The position numbers were made by a program, and so were the translations under genes. Source: Actinomyces graevenitzii C83 (GTDB lineage Bacteria; Actinomycetota; Actinomycetes; Actinomycetales; Actinomycetaceae). Taken from it: 64,000 nt of DNA. Positions 38,909 to 47,041 of the stretch are shown one piece after another. Each line of letters begins with the position of its first letter. The first letter of the stretch is position 1. The notes under the pieces are model-generated. The model did not search any database. It worked only from the letters and a program-made list of their open reading frames with translations, and was not told the DNA's origin. The stretch covers positions 1 through 64,000 of the forward strand of contig NZ_JH470338.1 in NCBI RefSeq assembly GCF_000239695.1, written 5' to 3'.

Positions 38909-40087
38909 CTACTGGTCAGCCTTAACGCTTTGGGCCAAACGGCCTAAAATAATTGCGGTGTGTAACACAAAAGCCTCGCGCGGATCCGTGGCATCCCAAC
39001 CCAGCTGCGACGCCACCCTCCCCAGGCGGTAACGCACCGTGTTGGTGTGCACAAACAAAGCCCGCGCCGTACCCTCTAAACTAGCCCCAGAGAGCAGATA
39101 GGTGTAAATAGTCTCCTCAATAGTGGAGCCCAAAGCGTGCAAAGGCTTATAAATCTGCTCAAACAGTTGCGCCTTAGCCAACTCATCACCAGCAAACACG
39201 CGCTCAGGCAACAAATCATTAGCCTGCACCGGACGCGGCGCCCCCGGCCAAGCAGGCAAGGCATCCAAACCCGCCATCGCACAACGCAGCGAATACGAAC
39301 CCTCACTAATATCAGCCACAATCGGGCCAATCACCGTATCGCCCTCAAGAGTTTTAGCTAGCTCAGTGGCGGCCTTACTAAGCCGCTCACGCACCTGCTT
39401 GTCCTGCCAGTCACCCTCAGAGCCCAGCAAAACCAGCACATTTTCTGAGTGCACCGAGATCAGGCAGTCATAGGCTGCGTTATGGGCTTCATGGCGCAGG
39501 CGTGAAACGGCGACGGCGTCCAAAGTGGCTTGGGCACTAATGGCCACTGCCGGCCCATGGCAGCGCCACCCCGCAGCAGACACCCGCGTCATAGCCACAC
39601 TGGCGTCGTCGTGAAGTAAAGCATCAACCGCCACTGACTCTAGCCGCGCATCCCAAGCCCCACGCACCTCAGCGGCGCGAGCGTAAACCCCAGCAGTAGC
39701 AAAACCAACGTCAGAGCCAAACTGGGCCACTGCCAGTCGCACGGCGTCACGCATCTGGGGCGGCACAATCGTGGGCGCCTCCGCCTGCACCGTATCCACC
39801 ACAATGCGCACCAAGGCAATAGTTTGATCCAAACTAATAACGCCAGTAAAAGTCTGGGGGGCAGCAGAGAAAATACGCATCGGCGCGCCGGTATCAACCT
39901 GACCCGCAATCCAATCAATAAAAGTAGAAACACCCGCACGAGCCACAGTCTCAATGCGCTCGCGGTCAGCGCGCGGCAATTCACGGAACCAGGGAAGATC
40001 CGCGCTTATGCGGTCTATAGAGTGCTCAATTAGACGTTCCTTGGCCTCACGCAGAGTATTGATCGCATCCGGGCTCAAAGGTTCCAT
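38909..40087 (-). CDS. PucR/CdaR-type regulator (FasR-like)
   Basis: 392 aa. The N-terminal ~300 residues form a regulatory domain. The C-terminal HTH_30 has IEETIYTYLLSGASLEGTARAL with HTNTVRYRLGRV (~res 327-365), typical of PucR/CdaR regulators. The homologues next to fabD-acp-fabF (Streptomyces FasR) activate fatty acid synthesis; Mtb Rv2242 sits between aceE and fabD. So it is expected to control acpP-fabF. TAACAT lies 6 bp before the ATG (leaderless). A near-perfect palindrome (40125-40147) is 38 bp upstream. Confidence 0.85.
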   Translation of the reverse strand: MEPLSPDAINTLREAKERLIEHSIDRISADLPWFRELPRADRERIETVARAGVSTFIDWIAGQVDTGAPMRIFSAAPQTFTGVISLDQTIALVRIVVDTVQAEAPTIVPPQMRDAVRLAVAQFGSDVGFATAGVYARAAEVRGAWDARLESVAVDALLHDDASVAMTRVSAAGWRCHGPAVAISAQATLDAVAVSRLRHEAHNAAYDCLISVHSENVLVLLGSEGDWQDKQVRERLSKAATELAKTLEGDTVIGPIVADISEGSYSLRCAMAGLDALPAWPGAPRPVQANDLLPERVFAGDELAKAQLFEQIYKPLHALGSTIEETIYTYLLSGASLEGTARALFVHTNTVRYRLGRVASQLGWDATDPREAFVLHTAIILGRLAQSVKADQ

Positions 40088-40093
40088 AAGCCT

Positions 40094-40099
40094 ATGTTA
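40094..40099 (-). promoter_or_regulatory. -10 box, leaderless start of the FasR-like gene
   Basis: Minus-strand TAACAT, 6 bp before ATG 40087. Confidence 0.5.
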
Positions 40100-40124
40100 G
40101 GGCCCATGTCATCTATGTCTCAAC

Positions 40125-40147
40125 AATACTGACAGATTGTCAGTGTT
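40125..40147. promoter_or_regulatory. palindrome between fasR-like gene and aspA
   Basis: AATACTGACA-GAT-TGTCAGTGTT: 10-bp arms with one T-G mismatch, perfect core ACTGACA/TGTCAGT. It sits 26-28 bp upstream of the fasR-like -10 box, where an autoregulator would bind. Confidence 0.6.
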
Positions 40148-40269
40148 ACTGGTGGTGTTTGGGTGCAAAACCCCTAGCAAACCGTTAGTGTTGTAATGCC
40201 GTCAGGCATAAGTGTTAGCGACCCAAAAGGGTGCTAGCGCAGCAACTATTAAGGAGCTGAACTTAGATA

Positions 40270-41724
40270 ATGACTCAGGCAACCCGGATCGAGGAAGATC
40301 TCCTTGGCCAGCGTCAGGTGCCCCTTGAAGCCTACTGGGGTATCCACACCCTCAGGGCTCAAGAAAACTTCCAAATCTCTAAGGAAAAAGTAGCTGACCT
40401 ACCTACCTTCGTGCGGGGCATGGTTACCGTCAAGAAAGCCAGCGCGCTAGCCAACAAGGAGCTGGGCGTTATTGACCCCCAGATCGCTGACGCCATTGTG
40501 TGGGCTTGCGACCAGGTGCTAGAAAACCGCCGCTGCATGGATCAGTTCCCCATTGACGTCTTCCAGGGCGGCGCGGGCACCAGCATCAACATGAACACCA
40601 ATGAGGTTATTGCCAACCTGGCGCTAGAACACATGGGCTACGCCAAGGGCCGCTACGACATCATTAACCCCAATGATCACGTCAACAAATCCCAGTCCAC
40701 CAACGACGCTTACCCCACTGGTTTCCGTCTAGGCCTATTCCACAAGGTTGACCAGCTAGAAGCCGAGCTGTCCCTGCTGATTGGCGCGTTTAACGCCAAG
40801 GGTGACGAGTTCGCAGACATCCTCAAGATGGGACGCACCCAGCTGCAAGACGCGGTGCCCATGAGCCTAGGCCAGGAATTCCACGCCTTTGCAGTGCTGC
40901 TAGGTGAAGAAATTCCGCGTCTGCGTAACAACGCCAACCTGCTGCTAGAGGTAAACCTGGGCGCCACCGCCATTGGTACCGGCCTAAACACCCCTGATGG
41001 CTACCAGGACTGCGTGGTACGCCACCTGCACGAAATCACCGGCCTGGATGTTTCGGGGGCCACCAACCTGCTGGAAGCCACCAGCGATACCGGCGCCTAT
41101 GTGTCTATCCACGCCGCTATTAAGCGTCTGGCCGTCAAGCTATCAAAGATCTGTAACGACCTGCGTCTGCTCTCTTCCGGCCCGCGTGCTGGTTTAGGCG
41201 AGATTTCTTTGCCTGAGCGCCAGGCTGGCTCTTCGATTATGCCCGCTAAGGTAAACCCGGTAATCCCTGAGGTGGTTAACCAGGTTTGCTTCAAGGTGAT
41301 CGGTAATGATCTGGCCGTCACTATGGCGGCAGAGGCTGGCCAGCTACAGCTAAACGTGATGGAACCGGTAATTTGCCAGGCCACCTTTGAGTCTTCCAGC
41401 CTGCTTATCCACGCCATGCAGGCGCTGCGTGAAAAGTGCGTTGTGGGCATTAAGGCCAATGTGGATGTGTGCCGCAACCACGTGCTGGGCTCCATTGGGA
41501 TTGTCACCTACCTCAACCCTGTCATTGGGCACCACAACGGTGACCTGGTTGGGCGTGAATGTGCTCGCTCTGGACGCAACGTGCGCGAAGTGGTGCTGGA
41601 GATGGGCTTGCTAGACGAGGCCACCCTCGATGAGCTGCTGAGCGTAGAGAACCTGCTGCGCCCACACTACCGCTCCAAGAAGTACTACTCCGGCGGTGAC
41701 CCGAACACCCTGGTATCTGAGTAG
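40270..41724 (+). CDS. aspA: aspartate ammonia-lyase
   Basis: 484 aa, fumarase/aspartase superfamily. [18 protein letters not shown] (~res 104), [20 protein letters not shown] (~res 138), TGLN-like GTGLNTPDG, and signature [15 protein letters not shown] (~res 320-334, with the catalytic Ser loop). Converts aspartate to fumarate and ammonia. RBS AAGGAG (40251-40256). Placed between the FasR-like gene and aceE; the C-terminal [14 protein letters not shown] is longer than in E. coli AspA only by a few residues. Confidence 0.95.
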   Translation: MTQATRIEEDLLGQRQVPLEAYWGIHTLRAQENFQISKEKVADLPTFVRGMVTVKKASALANKELGVIDPQIADAIVWACDQVLENRRCMDQFPIDVFQGGAGTSINMNTNEVIANLALEHMGYAKGRYDIINPNDHVNKSQSTNDAYPTGFRLGLFHKVDQLEAELSLLIGAFNAKGDEFADILKMGRTQLQDAVPMSLGQEFHAFAVLLGEEIPRLRNNANLLLEVNLGATAIGTGLNTPDGYQDCVVRHLHEITGLDVSGATNLLEATSDTGAYVSIHAAIKRLAVKLSKICNDLRLLSSGPRAGLGEISLPERQAGSSIMPAKVNPVIPEVVNQVCFKVIGNDLAVTMAAEAGQLQLNVMEPVICQATFESSSLLIHAMQALREKCVVGIKANVDVCRNHVLGSIGIVTYLNPVIGHHNGDLVGRECARSGRNVREVVLEMGLLDEATLDELLSVENLLRPHYRSKKYYSGGDPNTLVSE

Positions 41725-41785
41725 TCGCAGCTAAGCTGCTAAGTTGCAGTTAAACTGCGGCGTTATAACTAAGCAGCGTTAAACA

Positions 41786-41817
41786 GTGGGGGGCCTGGCT
41801 GGTAGCCAGGCCCCCAC
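41786..41817. terminator. terminator between aspA and aceE
   Basis: GTGGGGGGCCTGGCT and AGCCAGGCCCCCAC with 3-4 nt loop; followed by ATTATTT on the plus strand. Convergent genes; likely used from both sides. Confidence 0.85.
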
Positions 41818-41837
41818 ATTATTTACTGCGCGGCGTT

Positions 41838-44591
41838 TTAGGCGTCGCCGCCCTGAGCGCCGGAGTTGCCGGCGCGCACGTTGAGCAGGTCGTAGCGGTC
41901 AATGGCCTGGCTTACTAGGGAGCGGTCAACCTGCCCCTGCTTAGCCAAAGCCTCCAGGGCCTTGGTGACCACACTGGCGGCGTCGATCTTGAAGAAACGA
42001 CGGGCAGCAGCGCGAGTGTCGGAGAAACCAAAACCGTCAGCACCCAAAACGTGGTAGTCACCGGGGATCCACTGGCGGATCTGGTCGGGAACCAGGTGGT
42101 CGTAGTCGCTGGTGGCAATGAACGGACCGGTGGCCCCAGCTAGCTTCTGGCTCAGGAACGGCACCTGGGCCGGCTGCTCGGGGTGCAGGAAGTTGTGCTC
42201 ATCCACCTCAAGGGCGTTGCGGCGCAGCTGGTTCCAGCTGGTAACCGAGTAAACGCTGGCGCGCACGCCCCAGTGTTCAAGTAGCATCTCGCGGGCCTGC
42301 AAAACCCACGGCACACCCACACCTGAAGCCAGCAGGCTCACCTGCGGGCCCTGGCCGGCGGGGGCGTCAGCCACCTTGTAGATACCACCCAAAATGCCTT
42401 CAACATCCACGTTTTCCGGCTCAGCGGGCTGAACCATGGGCTCGTTGTAAACCGTCAGGTAGTACATCATGTCGCGGTTGCGGCCACTGTCGGGGCCGTA
42501 CCAACGCTCTAGGGCGTCACGCACAATGTGGCGGATTTCGTAGGCGTAGGCCGGGTCGTAGCTGATCACGGCGGTGTTGGTGGCTGCGATCAGCGGCGAG
42601 TGACCATCCATGTGCTGGGTGCCCTCACCGGTCAGGGTGGTGCGTCCAGCCGTGGCGCCAATGATGAAACCACGGGTGAGCTGGTCGCCGGCAGCCCAGA
42701 ACTGGTCGGCGGTGCGCTGGAAACCGAACATCGAGTAGAAGATGTAAACCGGGATCATCGGCTCATTGTTGACCGCGAAGGAGGTGCCGGCCACCTGGAA
42801 GGCGCTAGCGGAACCAGCCTCGTTAATACCGGTGTGCATGATCTGGCCGGCCTGAGCTTCACGGTAAGACAGCATCATGTTTGCGTCTACCGGCAGGTAG
42901 TTTTGGCCCAGGGTGTTGAAGATCTTAGCTGAGGGGAAGATCGAGTCCAGGCCGAAGGTACGTGCCTCGTCAGGAATGATCGGGACAATACGCTTACCGA
43001 TGTGCTTGTCCTTGATCAGTTCCTTAAGCAGGCGCACAAAGGCCATGGTGGAGGCCACTTCCTGCTTGCCGGATCCGCCCTTTAGGATGTCGTAAATCTT
43101 GGGGTCGGGTAGCTCAATCTCCTTGTTGCCGGGGCGGCGCTCAGGGATAAAGCCACCTAGGCGACGACGGCGGTCCAGCATGTAGAGCAGGGCCGGGTCG
43201 TCTGCGGCGGGCTTGTAGTAAGGCGGACGGGTGGGGTCAGCCTCTAGCTCTGCGTCGCTGATCGGAATGTGTAGGGTATCGCGCAGGGCCTTGAGGTCAT
43301 CAAGCTTGAGCTTCTTCATCTGGTGCGTGGAGTTACGCGCCGCGAAGTGGGAGCCCAGGGCGTAGCCCTTAACGGTGTGGGCCAAGATAACGGTGGGGGC
43401 GCCGGTGTGCTCAGTAGCGGCCTTGTAGGCGGCGTACATCTTGCGGTAGTCGTTACCGCCACGCTGTAGGGCCCAGATTTCCTCATCGGTCCAGTCCTTG
43501 ACGAGGGCGGCAGTGCGCGGGTCGCGACCGAAGAAGTGCTCACGCACGTAGGCGCCGTCGTTAGCCTTGAAAGTCTGGTAGTCACCGTCGAGAGTTTCGT
43601 TCATCAGGTGCACCAGGGCGTGGTCCTTATCGGCAGCCAGCAGGCGGTCCCAGCCACGGCCCCAAATCACCTTAATGACGTTCCAGCCGGCGCCACGGAA
43701 GAAGGCCTCCAGCTCCTGAATGATCTTGCCGTTACCGCGTACTGGGCCGTCTAGACGCTGCAGGTTGCAGTTAATGACGAAGGTGAGGTTGTCCAACTGC
43801 TGCTGAGCAGCCAGCTGCAACATGCCACGGCTTTCAGGCTCATCCATTTCGCCGTCGCCCAGGAAAGCCCAAGTGCGCTGCTGGGAGGTGTCTTTAATGC
43901 CGCGCATGTGCAGGTACTTGTCGAACCAAGCCTGGTAGATGGCCTGGGAGGGGCCTAGACCCATAGATACAGTGGGGAACTCCCAGAAGTCCTCCATGCG
44001 GCGCGGGTGTGGGTAGGAGGGCAGGCCGCGTCCCTGCTCCGGGTGGGAGTATTCCTGACGGAAACCGTCCAGGTCAGCCTCGGTTAGGCGGCCTTCAATG
44101 AAAGCGCGTGCGTAAGGGCCGGGGGAGGCGTGGCCCTGGAAGAAGATGTGGTCACCGCCGCCGGGGTGGTCCTTACCACGGAAGAAGTGGTTTAAACCTA
44201 CTTCGTACAAGGTGGCTACGGAAGCGTAGGAGGAGATGTGTCCACCCACGCCGATGCCCGGACGCTGGGCGCGGGTAACCATAACGGCAGCGTTCCAACG
44301 GATCCAGCGACGGTACTGGCGCTCTGCGGCTTCATCGCCGGGGAAGTAGGGTTCTTCGTCAACAGCAATGGTGTTGACGTAAGGGGTGGTTAGCTGGCCG
44401 GGGACGTTTACGTTCTTTAGACGTGCTTCAGCCAGCATGGATAGCAGGATGTAGCGTGCTCGGGCTTGACCCTTTTCGGCGATAAGCGCGTCTAGAGACT
44501 GCTTCCATTCAGCTGTTTCCTGTGGATCATTATCGGTGACCTTGGCTAACAGGCCATCGATAAGCGGCGTGGATTCATTCGTTGGGGCCAC
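41838..44591 (-). CDS. aceE: pyruvate dehydrogenase E1 component, homodimeric
   Basis: 917 aa. TPP-binding [14 protein letters not shown] (~res 247-260) with [20 protein letters not shown]-type [17 protein letters not shown] (~res 116), and C-terminal transketolase-like domain [14 protein letters not shown]. Decarboxylates pyruvate and acetylates lipoyl-E2. GTG start after AAGGGAAT. The divergent region upstream (320 bp, to the DUF3052 gene) shows no gene; it holds TAGATT on the minus strand near 44673 as a possible -10. Confidence 0.97.
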   Translation of the reverse strand: MAPTNESTPLIDGLLAKVTDNDPQETAEWKQSLDALIAEKGQARARYILLSMLAEARLKNVNVPGQLTTPYVNTIAVDEEPYFPGDEAAERQYRRWIRWNAAVMVTRAQRPGIGVGGHISSYASVATLYEVGLNHFFRGKDHPGGGDHIFFQGHASPGPYARAFIEGRLTEADLDGFRQEYSHPEQGRGLPSYPHPRRMEDFWEFPTVSMGLGPSQAIYQAWFDKYLHMRGIKDTSQQRTWAFLGDGEMDEPESRGMLQLAAQQQLDNLTFVINCNLQRLDGPVRGNGKIIQELEAFFRGAGWNVIKVIWGRGWDRLLAADKDHALVHLMNETLDGDYQTFKANDGAYVREHFFGRDPRTAALVKDWTDEEIWALQRGGNDYRKMYAAYKAATEHTGAPTVILAHTVKGYALGSHFAARNSTHQMKKLKLDDLKALRDTLHIPISDAELEADPTRPPYYKPAADDPALLYMLDRRRRLGGFIPERRPGNKEIELPDPKIYDILKGGSGKQEVASTMAFVRLLKELIKDKHIGKRIVPIIPDEARTFGLDSIFPSAKIFNTLGQNYLPVDANMMLSYREAQAGQIMHTGINEAGSASAFQVAGTSFAVNNEPMIPVYIFYSMFGFQRTADQFWAAGDQLTRGFIIGATAGRTTLTGEGTQHMDGHSPLIAATNTAVISYDPAYAYEIRHIVRDALERWYGPDSGRNRDMMYYLTVYNEPMVQPAEPENVDVEGILGGIYKVADAPAGQGPQVSLLASGVGVPWVLQAREMLLEHWGVRASVYSVTSWNQLRRNALEVDEHNFLHPEQPAQVPFLSQKLAGATGPFIATSDYDHLVPDQIRQWIPGDYHVLGADGFGFSDTRAAARRFFKIDAASVVTKALEALAKQGQVDRSLVSQAIDRYDLLNVRAGNSGAQGGDA

Positions 44592-44911
44592 GGTTATTCC
44601 CTTCGCGTCGTTGTGGTCGACTGCGCGCGCCGGAGCGTCAGTCCGTGGGGCTAAGCCCGCTGTACCTAACTAATCTACGACTTTTGACCTAGATAAAGCG
44701 AATAAATCGGGCATTAAGTCCCAGATAGTGGTGTGAAGTACTGCATGTGTGCTGGGTGGGGATGTTTTATCGCTCCTGATGGGGAAGTTAATGGAGATGC
44801 GGGCAATACTAAGTGTGGCTGAGCTCGCTTAATGTCAGAAACATTTGAATAGATGCAGGTAAAACGCGCATACAGCTTGCAAAGCCAGCGATTTTGGGGT
44901 GTGCTTATTCC

Positions 44912-45334
44912 ATGTCGCTTAACCACGACGGCACAACTTCAGCCGCTACCCGCCTGGGCTTCGAGGCCGGGCAAATCATTCAGGAATATTACTTCGACGA
45001 CGACGCCGACATGGCGTTAAGGGCTCAGCTTGAGGAAGCGCTGGGCAACCAACTAGTAGACGAAGATTATGCAGATGTTGTTGACGGCGCTATCGCCTGG
45101 TGGCGTGAGGAAGACGGGGGAGTAGATGAACTCACCGATCTTTTGGTCGACGTCGCCGCTAACTTGGATGGGGAAGGGCTAATTTGGGTGTTCACCCCCA
45201 AGGCTCGCAGTGCTGGCGCAGTTTCACCGATCGTGGTGGAAGAGGCGGCAGGCAATGCGGGTATGCACGCTACCAGCGCACGGCAAGTAAGTGACGCCTG
45301 GAGCGGAGTGCGAATTTCTTCACGTCGCAAATAA
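44912..45334 (+). CDS. DUF3052 family small protein
   Basis: 140 aa. Family block ATRLGFEAGQIIQEYYFDDD (~res 11-30), DVVDGAIAWWREEDG, VDVAANLDGEGLIWVFTPKA (~res 76), ARQVSDAWSGVRISS near the end. Actinobacterial family, neighbour of aceE also in Mtb (Rv2239c near Rv2241). Function unclear; its fold may relate to regulators. ATG 44912 gives the conserved N-terminus; an upstream in-frame TTG lies at 44894. Confidence 0.9.
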   Translation: MSLNHDGTTSAATRLGFEAGQIIQEYYFDDDADMALRAQLEEALGNQLVDEDYADVVDGAIAWWREEDGGVDELTDLLVDVAANLDGEGLIWVFTPKARSAGAVSPIVVEEAAGNAGMHATSARQVSDAWSGVRISSRRK

Positions 45335-45376
45335 TTTGTAATCTCCCTAGCGGGTAGGGTAACTTTATACCCGCAA

Positions 45377-45453
45377 GGACCTGTAGCTCAGTTGGTTAGA
45401 GTATCTGGTTTACACCCAGAGGGTCGTGGGTTCGAGTCCCGCCGGGTCCACCA
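45377..45453 (+). tRNA. tRNA-Val (TAC)
   Basis: Acceptor GGACCTG / CGGGTCC, anticodon loop TTTACAC (TAC), T-loop GGTTCGAGTCC, encoded CCA at 45451-45453. A 7-bp inverted repeat GCGGGTA/TACCCGC (45350-45374) lies just upstream, possibly the DUF3052 terminator. Confidence 0.96.
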
Positions 45454-45483
45454 ATGCAGTGTTTAAAACTGCAGCAATAAATT

Positions 45484-45513
45484 AGCTCCCATGTAAAACA
45501 TGGGAGCTTTTTT
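45484..45513 (+). terminator. terminator of tRNA-Val
   Basis: AGCTCCCATG (45484-45493) and CATGGGAGCT (45499-45508), followed by a run of six T. Confidence 0.92.
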
Positions 45514-45558
45514 GTGTCTAAAGCAATACAGTTCACAAAGACCTCCACAAATAAAAAA

Positions 45559-45752
45559 TTTGGGCCTCAGCGCTTTTGCGCTGAGGCCCAAACTAATGAT
45601 CAACCAGTTATCTAGTGATCGCCAGCTATCTAATGATTAGCCGGTTATCTAGCTAATGATCAGCCGGTTGCAGCGTTAACTGGTTATAGCACCAATCGGT
45701 TGCCGATCAGGCTTCCTTGCGACGGCTACGCAGCACAGCTACGCCCCCGAGG
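45559..45752. repeat. 194-bp direct repeat, copy A
   Basis: Matches 46848-47041 (offset 1289 bp) with 5 mismatches in 194 bp. It contains, on the minus strand, the final 14 codons (LGGVAVLRSRRKEA) and stop of a gene like the sortase-anchored peptidase, the degenerate ~20-bp repeats after the stop (ATGATCAACCAGTTATCTAG type), and a complete terminator hairpin (45559-45592). The only mismatch in the coding part is synonymous. Body of that second gene is absent. Confidence 0.95.
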
Positions 45753-45930
45753 GCCGGCGAATCCGGACGGGTCAGAGAACACACTGGTGTGTGAACGTAC
45801 CGATGGCTCCGTGCCTCGTGTTCTTGCTTCGGCGTCATCAACCAGGTAACCTTGTGATCAACATGACCGGTTCCGCTGCCCGCCTCGGTGGGAGTCCAGG
45901 GCCGGTCTTCGTTTTTCGTATCAAACAGGG

Positions 45931-46639
45931 GTGCGCGTGGAGCAGGTGAAGCAGTTCAAGACCTACGGTGAACAGGTCGAATTGCTTCGTCAGCGTGGGA
46001 TGCGAGTGAATGATCCCGAGCATGCCGAGATGTTGCTGGCTCGATTGAACTACTACCGCTTGTCCGGATACTGGTACCCGATGCGCCGTTTCTCCCAAGG
46101 CGACGGCACCGCCCAAGATGAATTCGTTGACGGAGCATCGTTTGACCTGGTGGTAGCCCTCTACGGGTTTGACGAGCAATTGCGCCACAGCGTGTTCATC
46201 GAGCTTGATCGCGTGGAGTTGGCTATTCGAACCAAGCTCGGTCACGAACTGGGCCGCCTTGACCCGTTGATCTATTTGGATCCTCAACGTTTGAACGCCC
46301 GGGCACGGCAGCGACCTAACTGGTCCTCAGCTCGAATCGTGGCTGAAATCCTTGAATATTCTGCGCAACTACGCAGCTCATCATGCAAGGATGTTCAACC
46401 GTGTTTACGACATCAAACCGAAACTGAACAATGACGTCAGGCTGGCTCCGGTAGCTGAAGGAATGAATCGCGTGTTCGGGCAGCTCTCCCTTATCCAATA
46501 CTTGCACCGCCAACTGGAGTTGTCTCCAGCCGACCGGCTACCGAAGCTGTTCGACACTTACCCGCACAATCCCATCGTGCCGTTTTCTCGCATAGGCGCA
46601 CCTGACAACTGGCGCGAGTTGCCTCTTTGGCGCGTCTAA
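45931..46639 (+). pseudogene. Abi_2 (AbiD/AbiF-like) abortive infection gene, broken
   Basis: The N-terminal part (45931 to ~46350) reads QVKQFKTYGEQVELLRQRGM, NYYRLSGYWYPMRRF, LYGFDEQLRHSVFIELDRVE, the usual Abi_2 start. The C-terminal part lies in another frame (46352-46639): LRNYAAHHARMFNR, the LRNxxAHHxRxxNR Abi_2/HEPN-like motif, then FGQLSLIQYLHRQL. The ~50-60 residues normally between them are missing and the frame changes near 46345. So this is an internal deletion and not a point change. GTG start assumed. The region lies between the two 194-bp repeats. Confidence 0.85.
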
Positions 46640-46680
46640 TCCTTCCCCATCCGTAGGGCACCCATCGCCTTGAGCGCTCC

Positions 46681-46842
46681 GACGGAGGCGTTGTAACCGC
46701 AGGCCAGCGTGGCGATCTTCCCTTTCTGGCGCAGCTCAGCGTTGATGCCGCAGTAGAAGCTGCCTATGGCGTTAACTTTGACGGGGACGAGGAAAAGATT
46801 GTGGCGCATCTGTTCAAGCTATATGCGCAAGCAACGGCATAG
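46681..46842 (+). pseudogene. 3' remnant of a DNA methyltransferase gene
   Basis: Reading from 46681, 53 codons then TAG: GDLPFLAQLSVDAAVEAAYG and FDGDEEKIVAHLFKLY. This is the usual C-terminal end of large restriction/modification DNA methyltransferases of the BREX/type IIG kind (xDAAVxxAYG...DEEIL..LLALN). No start, no catalytic motifs. A decayed piece of a defence gene ending 5 bp before repeat copy B. Confidence 0.6.
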
Positions 46843-46847
46843 CCAAG

Positions 46848-46881
46848 TTTGGGCCTCAGCGCTTTCGCGCTGAGGCCCAAA
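46848..46881 (-). terminator. terminator of the sortase-anchored peptidase gene
   Basis: 15-bp perfect stem with 4-nt loop. Palindromic enough to work on either strand; A/T-rich only weakly on the minus side. Confidence 0.75.
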
Positions 46882-47041
46882 CTAATGATCAACCAGTTAT
46901 CTAGTGATCGCCAGCTATCTAATGATTAGCCGGTTATCTAGCTAATGATCAGCCGGTTGCGGCGTTAACTGGCTATAGCGCCAATCGGTTGCCGATCAGG
47001 CTTCCTTGCGACGGCTACGCAGCACAGCTACGCCACCGAGG
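46848..47041. repeat. 194-bp direct repeat, copy B
   Basis: Second copy, at its natural place: last 14 codons of the peptidase gene plus downstream repeats and terminator (46848-46881, TTTGGGCCTCAGCGC/GCGCTGAGGCCCAAA). Confidence 0.95.

Noticed and set aside
45377..45453. tRNA-Val as attachment site of the defence island
   Set aside because: No copy of the tRNA 3' end is found in the island or at its other edge; the repeated segment is the peptidase 3' end instead.
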